64,000 nt of DNA, from assembly GCF_019393635.1 (NCBI RefSeq), contig NC_057861.1:54759532-54823531 (forward strand). The letters are read 5' to 3'. Shown piece after piece: positions 32,482 to 42,933 of the stretch; within the stretch, counting starts at the first letter, position 1, and each line of letters starts with the position of its first letter. The notes under the pieces were generated by a model. That model had not been told where the DNA came from and did not search any database. It saw only the letters and a list, made by a program, of their open reading frames with translations. A program made the position numbers and the translations under genes. This DNA is from Dromiciops gliroides (lineage: Eukaryota > Chordata > Mammalia > Microbiotheria > Microbiotheriidae).

Positions 32482-33110
32482 AATTTTTTTTTTAACATAC
32501 AAAATAACATAAAAAATTTTTTGAGTTCTAAATTCTTTCCTTCCTTCCTACTCCTTCACCACCCACTGAGGAGGCAAGCAATATGATATTGATTATAACA
32601 TATGAAGTCAAACAAAACATTTCCATATTAGCCATGTTGCAAAAGAAAACATACATACCAAATCAAGGAAAATATAGAAAATGGAAAAAGTATCCTTCAA
32701 TCTGCATTGAATTCATCAGTTCTTTCTCTGGAGATGGATAGCATTTTGTCATTATGAATCCTTGGGTCATTGTCTTGATCAGAGTAGCTAAGTCATTCAC
32801 AGTTGATCATTGTACCATTGCTGTTACTGTGTACAATGTTCCCTTGGTTCTGCTCACTTCATTTTGCATCAGTTCAGCTAAGTCTTCCCAGGTTTTTCTG
32901 AAAGCATCCTGCTTGTCATTACTTATAGCACAAAAGTATTCTGTCACAATCATATACCACAACTTGTTTAACATTCCTCAGTTGATGGACATCCCCCCCC
33001 CCATTCCCAATTCTTTGCAACCACAAAAAGAGCTGCTATAAATATTTTTGTACAAATAGGTTCTTTCCCCTTCTCTTTGATCTCTTTGGGATGAAGATTC
33101 AGTAGTGGGG

Positions 33111-33770
33111 AAGCATTAATTGTTAAAGTCTGATCCCTCTTCTTCATTACAAATAATTGAAGATGGCTATCCCTTCCTTCCTATGCGTTCCATTCATTCA
33201 GTTATTCAAGGGCCTGCTGTGTGCTAAGCAGTCTGGATACAGAGACAAAAACGAACAATCCTTGCCCTCCAGAAAATTACATTTTACTGAGAAACAAAAT
33301 AATGGGGGCTCATGTTCTGGGGTTCAGGATCAAGATCAGGGCTGGATTTATAGATCTAATATCAGATCTGATCTTATTTATGGATTTCTATGCCCTGCAT
33401 AGAGATGATAATTGAACTCATGGGAGCTCATGAGATTGTGGAGAAAGTTGAGCAGAGTGAGAAAAAAGAGAGGGTGTAGGATAAAGCCTTTAGGTACCCA
33501 CAGTCATGCCCATAGTCAGGTGGCAGGTATGGAAGGAGATTGAGGAATGGTCAGACAGATTAACCAAGAGAAGAAAGTGTCATGAAATCTCAAGAGGAGG
33601 GAGTGTCAAGAAATGTGTGGAACACAATAGGGTCAAAAGCTTCAGAGGTCAAGAAGCATGAGGATTCATTTACAAGAAGTCATCAGATGAGGTTAGTGAG
33701 AAAACATGGACAGCTCTCCAGAGTGCTCTGGTAGAACTATAGCATCATCAACCAGACTAATTGTTGTTTG
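33111..33770. other. intergenic, nothing recognised
   Basis: Unique-looking sequence with a weak CORE-SINE trace (33200-33290, GCCTGCTGTGTGCTAAGCAG). No gene. Confidence 0.45.
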
Positions 33771-33775
33771 TTTTT

Positions 33776-33921
33776 GTTTTTGTTTTGTGGGGCAATGGGA
33801 ATTAAGTGACTTGCCCAGGGTCACACAGCTAGTAAGTGTCAAGTATCTGAGGTCAGATTTGAACTCAGGTACTCCTGAATCCAGGGCCGGTGCTTTATCC
33901 ACTGTGCCACCTAGCTGCACC
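33776..33921 (-). mobile_element. marsupial SINE, short type
   Basis: Minus full copy flanked by CAGACTAATTGTT on both sides. Confidence 0.92.
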
Positions 33922-33934
33922 CAGACTAATTGTT

Positions 33935-35600
33935 AAAGTCTAAAGGGTTGGGGAATGAGAGGAGAAGAAGTGGGAGAGGAGGGGAATCGAACTTTGTCAC
34001 CCTGGGCAAGGTATTTTCACCTCTGTGCCTCAGTTTCCTTATCTGTAACATGAAGGGGGTTGAATTGAAGGCCTCCTATAAAAATAGAGGTCTTTTTCCA
34101 GGAGTGTGGCAGTGAAAGGGAAGAGGGAAACAGATGAGAGCTTACGGAATGGTGGGCTTAAGTGAGGAGAGAAAGAAGGAAGGCTTCAAGAAGATAGCTA
34201 AAGTTTCAAAAACATGCAAGTCGTCAGGAATCTCTCTGTTATCCATCTACAAGTGCCTTCCCTTTGGGCCTGCAGGGATGCATGCACCCATGCACACAAT
34301 GAATGCTCTGTTCTCTCATCTCTCCTGCCTTCCCAACCCAGCTCATCCCATTCAGCCACAAGGCTTTGCCAGTCCCTTTGCCAAATCCTCTTCCCCCAGC
34401 CCAGACCGCCCCCCTCCTCTGGAGTGCTGCCAGCCCCTGCTCTACCCCATTGCTTCCTTCCTGCCACTTCTTTGCCCTCACAGCCCCGAAAACCAAACTC
34501 AGAAGGCACCTTTTGAGCAGCTTTCCCTGATTTCCTTGACATGATTTCATAAAGTGCTTGGATTTCCCTTTGTTGGGGAGCTCTTCCTGTTTAGGATCGA
34601 AGGACCGTAGATTTAGACCTGGACCGGCCCTAAGAGGCCAGCTAGTCCAACCCTTTCATTTTACAGATAAGGAAACTGAGGCACCCAACAAGTAAAGTCA
34701 CTTGCTCAGGGTCATATCCCTGAGTTGTAGGTATCTGAAGTAAAATTCGAACCCAGGCCTTCCGCACTTCAAGCCCACCGCTCTATATATACTACCTCTC
34801 CTTTGTTACTGTCCATTAAATCATTTCAAGTGGACTAGCCATAAGACACACCCCCGGAAGGAAGTCCTTCCTGTGCTGGGTTACACTTGACTTATTAGGA
34901 TCTGTGTAAGACATTGCACTCCCATGTGACCTCCGTATCTCCCCAGCTAGACCATAAGGACCTTGTGGGCAAGAACAGTGTTCCTCCCCTCCCCCATTCT
35001 CTGGAGAGCCTGTGTATATAGTAACCCGCCCTCTCTCAGGCCTTTGTCCCGGTTTCACAATCAAAGAGGCCTCTGCAGGAGCTTGGCCTGAGGGCTGCCC
35101 TTCCCACCGAGGATTGAGTAGCCAGGACAATGAGAAGGTGATTTCACATTCCTCGCTTCAGATCTTTACAACCACACTGAGACAAAACGGGGCAGAGATT
35201 ATAATCCTTAATTTACAGAGGAAGAAACAGTCTCTGAGGAGGGCCAGAGCCAGTTAGTGCTAAAGTCTTTACTCAATCCAGATTTTCTCATTCCCAAATT
35301 CGGGGTTCTTTGCCTGCATACAACAAGACAAGACAACAAACACTTATTAAGGTCTGCTGAGTGCTTATTAGCCCTGAAGAATGCTGGACTAGGTGCTCAG
35401 GTTGATACAAATTATGAAAAGACACAGCCTTCCTTGAATAAGAACTCCTGGTTTTGTAGGGAGAGGGCGCACACAAGACTACTCCGATGCACATGTTTAC
35501 AGGAGATAAGGGAAGTAGAGTGATGGAGACATTGGTCAGTGAGAACAGAGCAGGAAAAGCATCCTGCTGGACCTGGGTTCAAAGAGATGGGCAGGAATGA
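33935..35600. other. intergenic with old SINE pieces
   Basis: MIR-like fragments near 33995-34080 (+), 34600-34800 (-) and 35145-35270 (-), and a CORE-type fragment near 35320-35440. The pyrimidine-rich part at 34290-34550 ends in wording reminiscent of L2 3' ends. No gene is recognised. Confidence 0.5.
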
Positions 35601-35605
35601 AAGAG

Positions 35606-35607
35606 GA

Positions 35608-35668
<61 letters not shown>
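35606..35668. repeat. (GA)n microsatellite
   Basis: About 60 bp of near-pure GA dinucleotides. Confidence 0.97.
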
Positions 35669-35671
<3 letters not shown>

Positions 35672-37435
35672 ATTTCAGTTGTAGGGCATAGCCAGAAAAA
35701 AGTCAAGGTGGTGAGAGGTTGCCAGAGATATTTGGGGTGCAGAGAGCTGTCCAGTTTTTCTAGTTTGTCGGGCATTTAAGAGTAAATAGAGGGGAGTCAG
35801 ATGAAATAAAGATGGAAAGATGAGTAGAGCCAGATTGGGGAGGGCTTTGAATGCCAGACAAAGGAATTTAAGGACAGTGGGGAGCCACTGCTTTTTCATG
35901 CCTAAAACAGATGATTTTGCATCAAGCATCCTAAGAGGTGCTGACATGGAAGGTGCCCATGCCCGTTCCAGTCACAGTACCAGCTAGGGCAAAGGCTCAA
36001 ATACAGGAAATGAAACTACTTCAGAAAAGATTCAGGGATTGATTGATGGCTGCTCCTTCAACCAGGAATTTGTGTTGCTTGGAGAAATGGTCCAGATACC
36101 TGCCAGACCTGCTCACCTTTAAGTGGGCTTTAAATAACAGAGTTGGGGACGTAGCAAGATGTATGTGGACCTGTAGTCGTCTGTCTGTAGCTGCCACCCG
36201 TGGGGCTGTGGGAGCCTTGATGTCTCTCACCCCCAAACATGCAGACACTCACACTCACACACACACACAAACACATGCATGCATGCATGCATGCACATGA
36301 GCAAACACACGCACATCCACAAACACATAGAGACAGACTGGCAGGGACCCGACCTGTCATTTCATGGGTACAGAGAACTTCCTTTACCAATGTGGGCCTG
36401 CTCCTACCTTGGAACTTAGAATCTTTTCAATTTGTCTGTTGGTTGGGTGTTGAGTGATTTGTCCAAGGTTACAAAGCCAGAAAGTCAGGGTGGACTTGAA
36501 CTCAGTACTTGCTGGCTCTATGATACACAGCCTCTCAATATACCTGTGAGGAAATGGGGAATGGCCTCCTCTCAATAAGAATATAATAGTCACCATTCAA
36601 ATTATACTCCTCCAGACTTATTTGAGGAAAAAGGTCCCCTTCGCCACCCAAACAAAATCACATGGTTCAGGGAAGCCCTGAGCTGGTCTCAATTAAGTAC
36701 GGTCCTGAGCTATGTCCATATAAAGGAGGATTGAAGAATTGTCCCTGTATCAGCTACCCCATTGGCTGAGAACCCAAAGAATCATTATGGAAATTAGGGT
36801 TAGGAATACTGTGTTCTGGTTAGCTAGCTTTTGCTCTTAGATTGAAACCCTTGAGTAATCGGACCAGTGATGAAAGGACTAGGGTTTAAAATGGGTCCTG
36901 GGAGCCCCCATGCTTTGCACCCACCAGCTGCACATTGTGTTTCCCATTCTCATGAGAATGACAATAAATGAGCCTTTGACACATCACCACTGATGAGTTC
37001 CAGAGAATTATTGAGCAGGAGTCATTTTCCTCACAATACCTATGTACACTTATGAAAGGTATCATCCCTCGGTGAGTAAAAAGAGTGTTGGCTATGGGGC
37101 TGAGAAAGCCTGACTTCATTGTCCAGGCCTGCACCTGACCAACTAGGGGTGGGAGAGGGGGGAGGGGCTCCCTTCTCTGGGGCTGGGGTTTCTCAGTGGT
37201 AACTTGGTATAGATAACCCTAGAGGGTGTTATGGTCCTAGAGTAGGGCTCCCCACTGGTTTGTGTCACAGACTCCTTGGGCAGTCAAAGGCTTCTGGGGA
37301 AGTCTAAAGATGCCCTTCTCAGAAGTGTCTTTAAATGCATAAAATTTGCAGGATTCCAAAGAAAGACTATTCTATTGAAAGATAGTCATCAAGGGGGTAC
37401 AAGGAGACCAACCCCGGGTTAAGAACTCCTGCTTT
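35669..37435. other. intergenic, few recognisable repeats
   Basis: Contains a CA/GCAT-rich patch (36240-36310, with GCATGCATGCATGCATGCA) and a MIR-like piece near 36420-36560. No exon is recognised. Confidence 0.45.
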
Positions 37436-37589
37436 ATGGGCAGCTAGGTGGCGCAGTGGATAGAGCACCAGCCCTGGAGTCAGGAGTACCTGAGTTCAAA
37501 TCCGGCCTCAGACACTTAACACTTACCAGCTGTGTGACCCTGGGCAAGTCACTTAACCCCAATTGCCTCACCAAAAAAAAAAAAAAAAA
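37436..37589 (+). mobile_element. marsupial SINE, short type
   Basis: Plus full copy with a 17-A tail. The left flank ACTCCTGCTTTA and right flank ACTGCTTTA look like an imperfect target duplication. Confidence 0.88.
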
Positions 37590-37770
37590 CTGCTTTAGGT
37601 GAATGGAATTTATGATTATTCTCAGACACACAGACATATGCACACTCATACACCAACACTATCCACACCAGCACAGGTTAGGGTGCTCATCCATCCAGAT
37701 GGCCAACAAACTGTGGGTTTCCAGATGGATCCTCACATTTGTCCCTGGGCTCTTCCCATTGTGACCTTGT

Positions 37771-37790
37771 AAACAAGCCCGGGCATGCCA
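37771..37790. promoter_or_regulatory. candidate p53 response element
   Basis: AAACAAGCCC directly abuts GGGCATGCCA. The first half matches RRRCWWGYYY completely and the second differs only at the last base, giving 19 of 20 with no spacer. It lies in apparently unique DNA about 11.8 kb downstream of GADD45B. Binding is inferred only. Confidence 0.45.
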
Positions 37791-38060
37791 GAGTGTTGTT
37801 AAGCAGCTCGGAAAGGGAGGTGTCCCCATCAGGTGGCAAAGTCATAGTCCCTGGCCTCAGGGCAGCCTGGGTGGGTGGGGGGATGGGACAGGACACAGAA
37901 TAAACTCCTCAGTACAGGCCTGAAATGATTAATCTGTACTCCTCCTCCCCTCCCCCACCCCATGTGATTAGAAGAAGCAGCTCAGGAGCAGAGAGCAGCC
38001 CTATGTGGCCAGCCACAATAATTATCCAGAGGGTAACTAAATAACCCCTTATTTTACAGA

Positions 38061-38278
38061 GGGCAGCTAGGTGGTACAGTGACTAGAGTGCCAGGTCTGG
38101 AGTCAGGAAGATTCATCTCCCTGAATTCAAATCTGGCCTTATTAGCTGTGTGACCCTGGGTAAGTAACTTCACCCTTTTGGATAGTGGAGAAGGAAATGG
38201 CAAACCACTCCAGCATCTTCTCCAAAAAAAACCCCAAATGGGGTCATGAAGAGTCAGATGTGACTGAATAACAACATT
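38061..38278 (+). mobile_element. MAR1-like SINE
   Basis: Plus copy: GGCAGCTAGGTGGTACAGTG head, GAAATGGCAAACCACTCCAG, CCCCAAATGGGGTCATGAAG and GTGACTGAATAACAAC tail. Part of the CORE is deleted. Confidence 0.82.
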
Positions 38279-38469
38279 TTACAGATGAAGGACTGAGGCC
38301 CAGGAATGCTAAGTGTTTGGCCAAGGTTACACAGGTATTAAGTAAACATCATAGTCAGAATTTGAACCCAGGGCCTCTGACTCCAGAGCTACCCTACTAG
38401 CTCCTTCCCTTAACAGTGTGTCTTCACCTGCCCAATATATTCATCTTGTTTTATTTTGGTTTTTTTGTG

Positions 38470-38614
38470 TGTGTGTGTTCGGGGCAATGAGGCTTAAGTG
38501 ACTTGCTCAGGGTCACACAGCTAGTAAGTGTCAAGTGTCTGAGGCTGGATTTGAACTCAGGTGCTCCTGAATCCAGGGCTGGTGCTTTATCCACTGTGCC
38601 ACCTAGCTGCCCCC
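38470..38614 (-). mobile_element. marsupial SINE, short type
   Basis: Minus full copy with a GT-repeat in its tail. Flanks CAATATATTCATCTT and CAATGTATTCATCTT form the target duplication (one mismatch). Confidence 0.9.
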
Positions 38615-39119
38615 CAATGTATTCATCTTTAATGTTGCACATAAGGGTTATTTGTATATGAGCCATAGTCCCTTCCTTGACTGTGGGGGCAGAAGCTGTC
38701 CTTACTTAAACTTTTTATCTCTCCCAGGCCTGATATAAGGCCATACATTCAGGAGACACTTAATACATGCTGTTGTTAGTCCCATGCACATGTTTGCACA
38801 CCTGTATTCATGGAGAGGCACTTGGTGGAGTGATGGGCCTTGGAGACAGAAAGACCTGGGTTCACAAGTGGAGCCTCCGATACCCTGAGCAAGTGACTTA
38901 ACCTCTGCTACTGTCCAAGGTGTAAGTTTTAGAGTAGGTGCTGACTTGTCTTGATAGAGGGAGTTTCCTCTCCCTCCCTCTCCCTGCCAGAGGTTTCCTC
39001 TACCAATGAAATCCCAGGCCTTGTGCCTGTTCCTAGATCTCATACACAGCCCCATAAAGACACACCCAGAGACCCCCCTGGCTGAGAAAGGACACAGAGG
39101 CCCATGGTGCCAGTGGTGC

Positions 39120-39126
39120 ACGCACG

Positions 39127-39157
<31 letters not shown>

Positions 39158-39168
39158 ACAGACAGACA

Positions 39169-39236
<68 letters not shown>
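39120..39236. repeat. compound microsatellite (CAGG)n-(CAGA)n-(CA)n
   Basis: About eight CAGG units, four CAGA units, then about 33 CA units. Cysteine/valine-rich open frames on the minus strand are translations of this repeat. Confidence 0.96.
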
Positions 39237-39239
<3 letters not shown>

Positions 39240-39409
39240 AGGTGTCTGGCCTGCTTGGCAGAACACTTGTCAAAGCCCTCTTGTGAACTCAGCAGGGTAG
39301 GGATCGCTCTCCTCCATTTTACAGATAAAGAGACTGAGGGACCAAGAAGGTCATTAAATGCCTTGTTCAGGGTTATGCTACTAGTAAGTGGGAAGGACTC
39401 AACCTGAAC

Positions 39410-39830
39410 TCTGTCCAGGGCTCCCCTCCTTCCTTTAAAACCCAGTTAAAATCCTCTTACTTGGGGGCGGCTAGGTGGCACAGTGGATAAAGCACCGGCC
39501 CTGGATTCAGGAGTTCCTGAGTTCAAATCTGGCCTCAGACACTTGACACTTACTAGCGGTGTGACCTTGGGCAAGTCACTTAACCCCCATTGCCCCGCAA
39601 AAAAAAAAAAAATCCTCTTACTTCCCCAGCCTTCCCTCTGTTAATTATCTCCTATTTATCCTGTCTGGAGCTTGTTTGCACCTATTATTTGTTTGTTGTC
39701 TTCCCCATTTGACTGTGAGCTCCTGCAGGGTAGGGACCGGCTTTTGTTTCTTTTTCGGGCTCTAGTACTTATCACAGGGCCTGGAGCCTAATAGGTATTT
39801 AATAAATGCTTATTGACTGATTGCTACTGT
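39410..39830 (+). mobile_element. L2-type LINE 3' end split by a SINE
   Basis: CTGTGAGCTCCTGCAGGGTA, CTTATCACAGGGCCTGGAGC, and TTAATAAATGCTTATTGACT are L2 3' wording. The SINE at 39464-39612 interrupts it. Confidence 0.75.
39464..39612 (+). mobile_element. marsupial SINE nested in L2
   Basis: Plus full copy with exact flanking AAATCCTCTTACTT. Confidence 0.92.
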
Positions 39831-40054
39831 CTCTAATACACAGTTATAAAATGCACACACATGTACACAAGTCCACAGAAAGACCCACGTGTGTGCACAT
39901 AGTTATGTGTGACACATGCAGAATTATATAAGCTATATGCAAGCATTAACGCAGATCCACACACAGGCACACATATAAACATTAGATACATAGTTATACA
40001 CAGACACACATTCATGTATACAGAGATACATACAAATATCCATGCATATAGTTG

Positions 40055-40554
40055 TGATAAAATAATGGGATTTAGCAGATACTCAAAGGCCCACCTGGAG
40101 ATTAATCTAAACTGATTGAATTAAGTGAGAGTGATTGTACTACTTGAGAAGTACTACTTCAAGTTAACTAGATTGTAAGCACACCTGGCTAGCCCTTAAG
40201 AAGGTATTGTTCTCAGAAGCTAGACTTTGAATTTAACTCGAGACCACCTTCAAGTCCAGTGACCCATGGATTTGGACGACAGCTTGAAGCAGTGTGTAAG
40301 GATTGGCCATGCTCTGGACCTATAAAAATCTTCCACAATCAGTTTGCTGGGGAGTTCGTGACTGAAGCAAGCTCATGGTGGAGGACTTGAGGAAGAACCA
40401 GACCAGGCTGGAACTCTAGGCTAGATAGGCCTTTTCTTAACTTTCTGAACTCTATGTGAATACCTGTATGCTTTAATAAATGTTTAATGCCCAAAGACTG
40501 GTCCTAAAGCTTCTAATTTAAGGCGATCACACAATTTAGATTTTAAACATCACA
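40055..40554 (+). mobile_element. probable solo LTR
   Basis: Starts TGATAAAATAATGGG. Contains CCTATAAAAATC near 40320 and TTAATAAATG near 40475, and ends about ...AAACATCACA. Its R/U5-like part (TAGGCCTTTTC, AATAAATGTTTAA, CTAAAGCTTCTAATTTA, GGCGATCACAC) resembles that of the ERV copies A/B, so the two LTR families may be related. The right edge is uncertain by about 10 bp. Confidence 0.6.
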
Positions 40555-40559
40555 TAATT

Positions 40560-40738
40560 GTTGTTGTTTTTTAATTAATTAATTATTATTATTTTTTTTT
40601 TGGTGAGGCAATTGGGGTTAAGTGACTTGCCCAGGGTCACACAACTAGTAAGTGTCAAGTGTCTGAGGCCAAATTTGAACTCAGGTCCTCCTGAATCCAG
40701 GGCCGGTGCTGTGTCCACTGAGCCACCTAGCTGCCCCC
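40560..40738 (-). mobile_element. marsupial SINE with long composite tail
   Basis: Minus full copy whose tail reads (TTG)n-T6-(AATT)n-(ATT)n-T10 on +. It supplied the 15-bp target duplication later separated by the LTR. Confidence 0.85.
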
Positions 40739-40959
40739 CATGCATATAGTTGTACAAGATACAATGTGTGCATGCCTATACAAACACAGCATATACACTA
40801 AGGACAGAGATACAGATGAGTACTCACACATTTCTGTGCATCCAAATACAAGCATACACAGACTCATACACAGAAATATACCTACAAAGGCATTCATAAA
40901 GGTTCCTGAAGGGATAAACAGAGGCAGAAGACTCAAAGACCTGCCCCCTCATGCCCTGG

Positions 40960-41645
40960 TGTAGATGGCCATCCGTCCTGACCTCCGCCCCCTTGCCCCC
41001 ATCTCCTGTTCCTCTACTGCAGGCTCTGTCCCTGCTTGGTGTGCCCTGTGCTTAAGCTGATAATGATAACTTCAGTTTTGTCAACGGCCACAGCTGCTTT
41101 CTGGGACAGACTGTCTTGTCCCCAGGAAAACAGCTTCCCTTGCCAGCTCCCTGCCCCTGGCCATGACAGGTGCTCAGAGACAGGTCATGAAGCCCTTACT
41201 GTCCCTCTGCTGGTGAGGCAAGGACTTGAGCAGGGATCGGGGATTGGGGGCAGAGCATAGGGCTGGCACCAGCACCTAGGGCTGGCTGCGATAGCAACCT
41301 TGGCTCTGGTCCAGACCAATGTCAGTGGCTAAAGGTTGGGGCAAGCAGCACTGAACCCAGAAATTGGTCTGCCCTTTGCCGTAGTGTGAGTGGGACATTG
41401 CAGCTTAATGAGAAAAGCACTGGGGCAAAAGAGATCCCAGCCCAGGCACTTGAGCCTGTGTGGTCAAGTGAGTACTTATGGGGACCCCAGAGGAATTGGG
41501 ATTGTTGGTCAGCCAGATCTTAATGGCCTGTAGCCAGGGACCTTGCCAGGCACCTGCCTGGAGGGTACAGCCAGTTCAGGGAGAAGATAGACAACAAACA
41601 CCAAGGAATTCAGTGGGAGGATTCTTTTTCCCCTGGAGGATGGTC
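40960..41645. other. intergenic, nothing recognised
   Basis: GC-moderate unique-looking sequence with short frames only. No repeat or exon is identified. Confidence 0.45.
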
Positions 41646-41649
41646 TAGA

Positions 41650-41817
41650 GCCTTGTTTCTTAAACTGTGGATTGTGTAACTGAATGTGGGGGTCCCCCCC
41701 CATATGGCAACAGTAAAAGGTTATATATACCTGTTTTACATACTTATATACCTGGGGTGTAAACATTTCCTGGGCAAAAAGGGGTCCCGAGTGGAAAAAA
41801 TGGAAAAAGTCTTGTTC
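41650..41817. mobile_element. hAT-type MITE, degraded
   Basis: TTTCTTAAACTGTGGATTGT ... GGGTCCCGAGTGGAAAAAAT with interior GCAACAGTAAAAGGTTATAT. The same element, reversed and better preserved, is at 47101-47315. Confidence 0.65.
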
Positions 41818-41829
41818 TAGAAGGCAGAT

Positions 41830-42472
41830 CTAGGCACCTAGCGTGGATCAGACTAGGCCAGACTGTAGGGGGTATGTGTGAAGGAATGAAAGGAAGGAAT
41901 ATCAGACCCATAAGAAGGCATGTTTACACCTGAAACAAGCGGGGAAAGGGAGAGAGAAGCCAGTGGGTGAGTAGGGTCCGGAGAGCCTTGGGTGCAACCC
42001 CTGGGGGAGGGAAGGCTACTTGAGATTTCTACACTGTTGAAGGACTAGCCGTTACTGGTTGGAGAGGGGTTAGGATAGACCAGGGGCAGGGGATGCAGCA
42101 ACCCATAGGAAGAAAGCATGTCCTCATTATCACCACCCTCCTCACCCCCACAAAGTAGGAGCTCCCTTCAGTGCAACCCCTCGGAGAAGGAAGAAGCTTG
42201 CTCTGGGACTCTGCTGGTAACACGGCTTTATTTCAGGCCCCAAAGACAAAGCCCCAGTCACCCACCCTTAGTTAGAGCTCAGATACAGAGAGCAAATAGG
42301 GACCAAACCCTTCTCCACGTACACTCAGAGGTATGTATACAGATGAAGTAGACATACAGATTTACAGATAACAGCCCAGCCCAGGCTCTCATTATAGCCT
42401 GCCTACACTGTCGCCATACCCTCCAACTTCATCCCTCCTCCAGTCCTCTAAACTGCGATCAGAATAACCTCT
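41830..42472. other. intergenic, nothing recognised
   Basis: Unique-looking sequence with purine-rich and pyrimidine-rich patches. No gene or repeat is identified. Confidence 0.45.
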
Positions 42473-42560
42473 TTTTTTTTTTTTTTTTTTGGGTGGGGGC
42501 AATGAGGGTTAAGTGACTTGCCTAGGATCACACAGCTAGTAAGTGTCAAGTGTCTGAGGC
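42473..42560 (-). mobile_element. left part of a SINE split by ERV copy B
   Basis: Minus-strand SINE from its T-run to GTGTCTGAGGC. It continues at 46301 (46297-46300 is the duplicated AGGC) with CAAATTTGAATTCAGGTCCT, the next bases of the SINE consensus. Confidence 0.93.
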
Positions 42561-42933
42561 TGTTAAGGGTTAAAATTCTAGCTAAACTGTCTAAAATATC
42601 TAATGAGTGGTCGCCAATAAATTATAAGCTTTAGCAAGAGTTAGACTTTTAAGCATTTATTAAGGAGAATAAGAATTTGGTAAAGAGAGAGAAAAAGGCC
42701 TAGATTCCTATCTATTAAAGGGAGAGCACATTTCTAGCTCCGCTCTCCACCAGAGTCCAGAGGAAAGAGCGCGAGACTGAGCGCCAGTCTCTTCCTTCCT
42801 CCTCCCACTAGTCCGCGTCACTTCCTGACTCCTGAAGAAAAGACTCCTGGTCTTGCCCTCAAAGACCTTCCCTTCATGGGCAGAACTCTTCTACAGTAAG
42901 TATCCAGCAGGTGGCGTTATTCCAATCGTTACA
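42561..42933 (-). repeat. 3' LTR of ERV copy B (373 bp)
   Basis: On + it begins TGTTAAGGG and ends AATCGTTACA. The CTCF-like motif CCAGCAGGTGGCGTT is at 42904-42918 on the + strand. The polypurine tract (reverse of CCCCCCTGTTGTT) abuts it at 42934-42948. Confidence 0.95.

Larger units (their letters stand above)
30346..33110 (-). mobile_element. cluster of minus-strand LINE (L1/HAL1-type) 3' regions with nested SINEs
   Basis: Reverse complements of the family seen at 12640-13970 recur three times (about 30346-30885, 31040-31680 and 32290-33110). They are marked by GCTCACTTC(A/G)(T/C)TTTGCAT, CAGGTTTTTCTGAAA, ATATACCA(T/C)AA(T/C)TTGTT and CTTTGATCTCTTTGGG. No coding frame survives. SINEs at 30886-31037, 31398-31540 and 32322-32481 are inserted among them. 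Confidence 0.72.
40041..40753. mobile_element. nested LTR plus SINE insertion inside a 15-bp direct repeat
   Basis: CATGCATATAGTTGT at 40041-40055 recurs at 40739-40753, enclosing about 680 bp made of an LTR-like block and a minus-strand SINE. The surrounding DNA (39840-40040, 40754-40900) is one continuous CA/TA-rich sequence, which shows that the whole block is inserted. Confidence 0.85.

Noticed and set aside
37434..37649. Recurring peptide of the type LGLSDLPRVTQLVSVKCLRP in dozens of frames across the window
   Set aside because: It is the translation of the common SINE, which happens to lack stops in two frames; not a gene family.
38702..39266. Cys/Val-rich frames of up to 177 codons on the minus strand
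   Set aside because: They run through the compound (CAGG)n/(CAGA)n/(CA)n repeat; no domain exists outside it.
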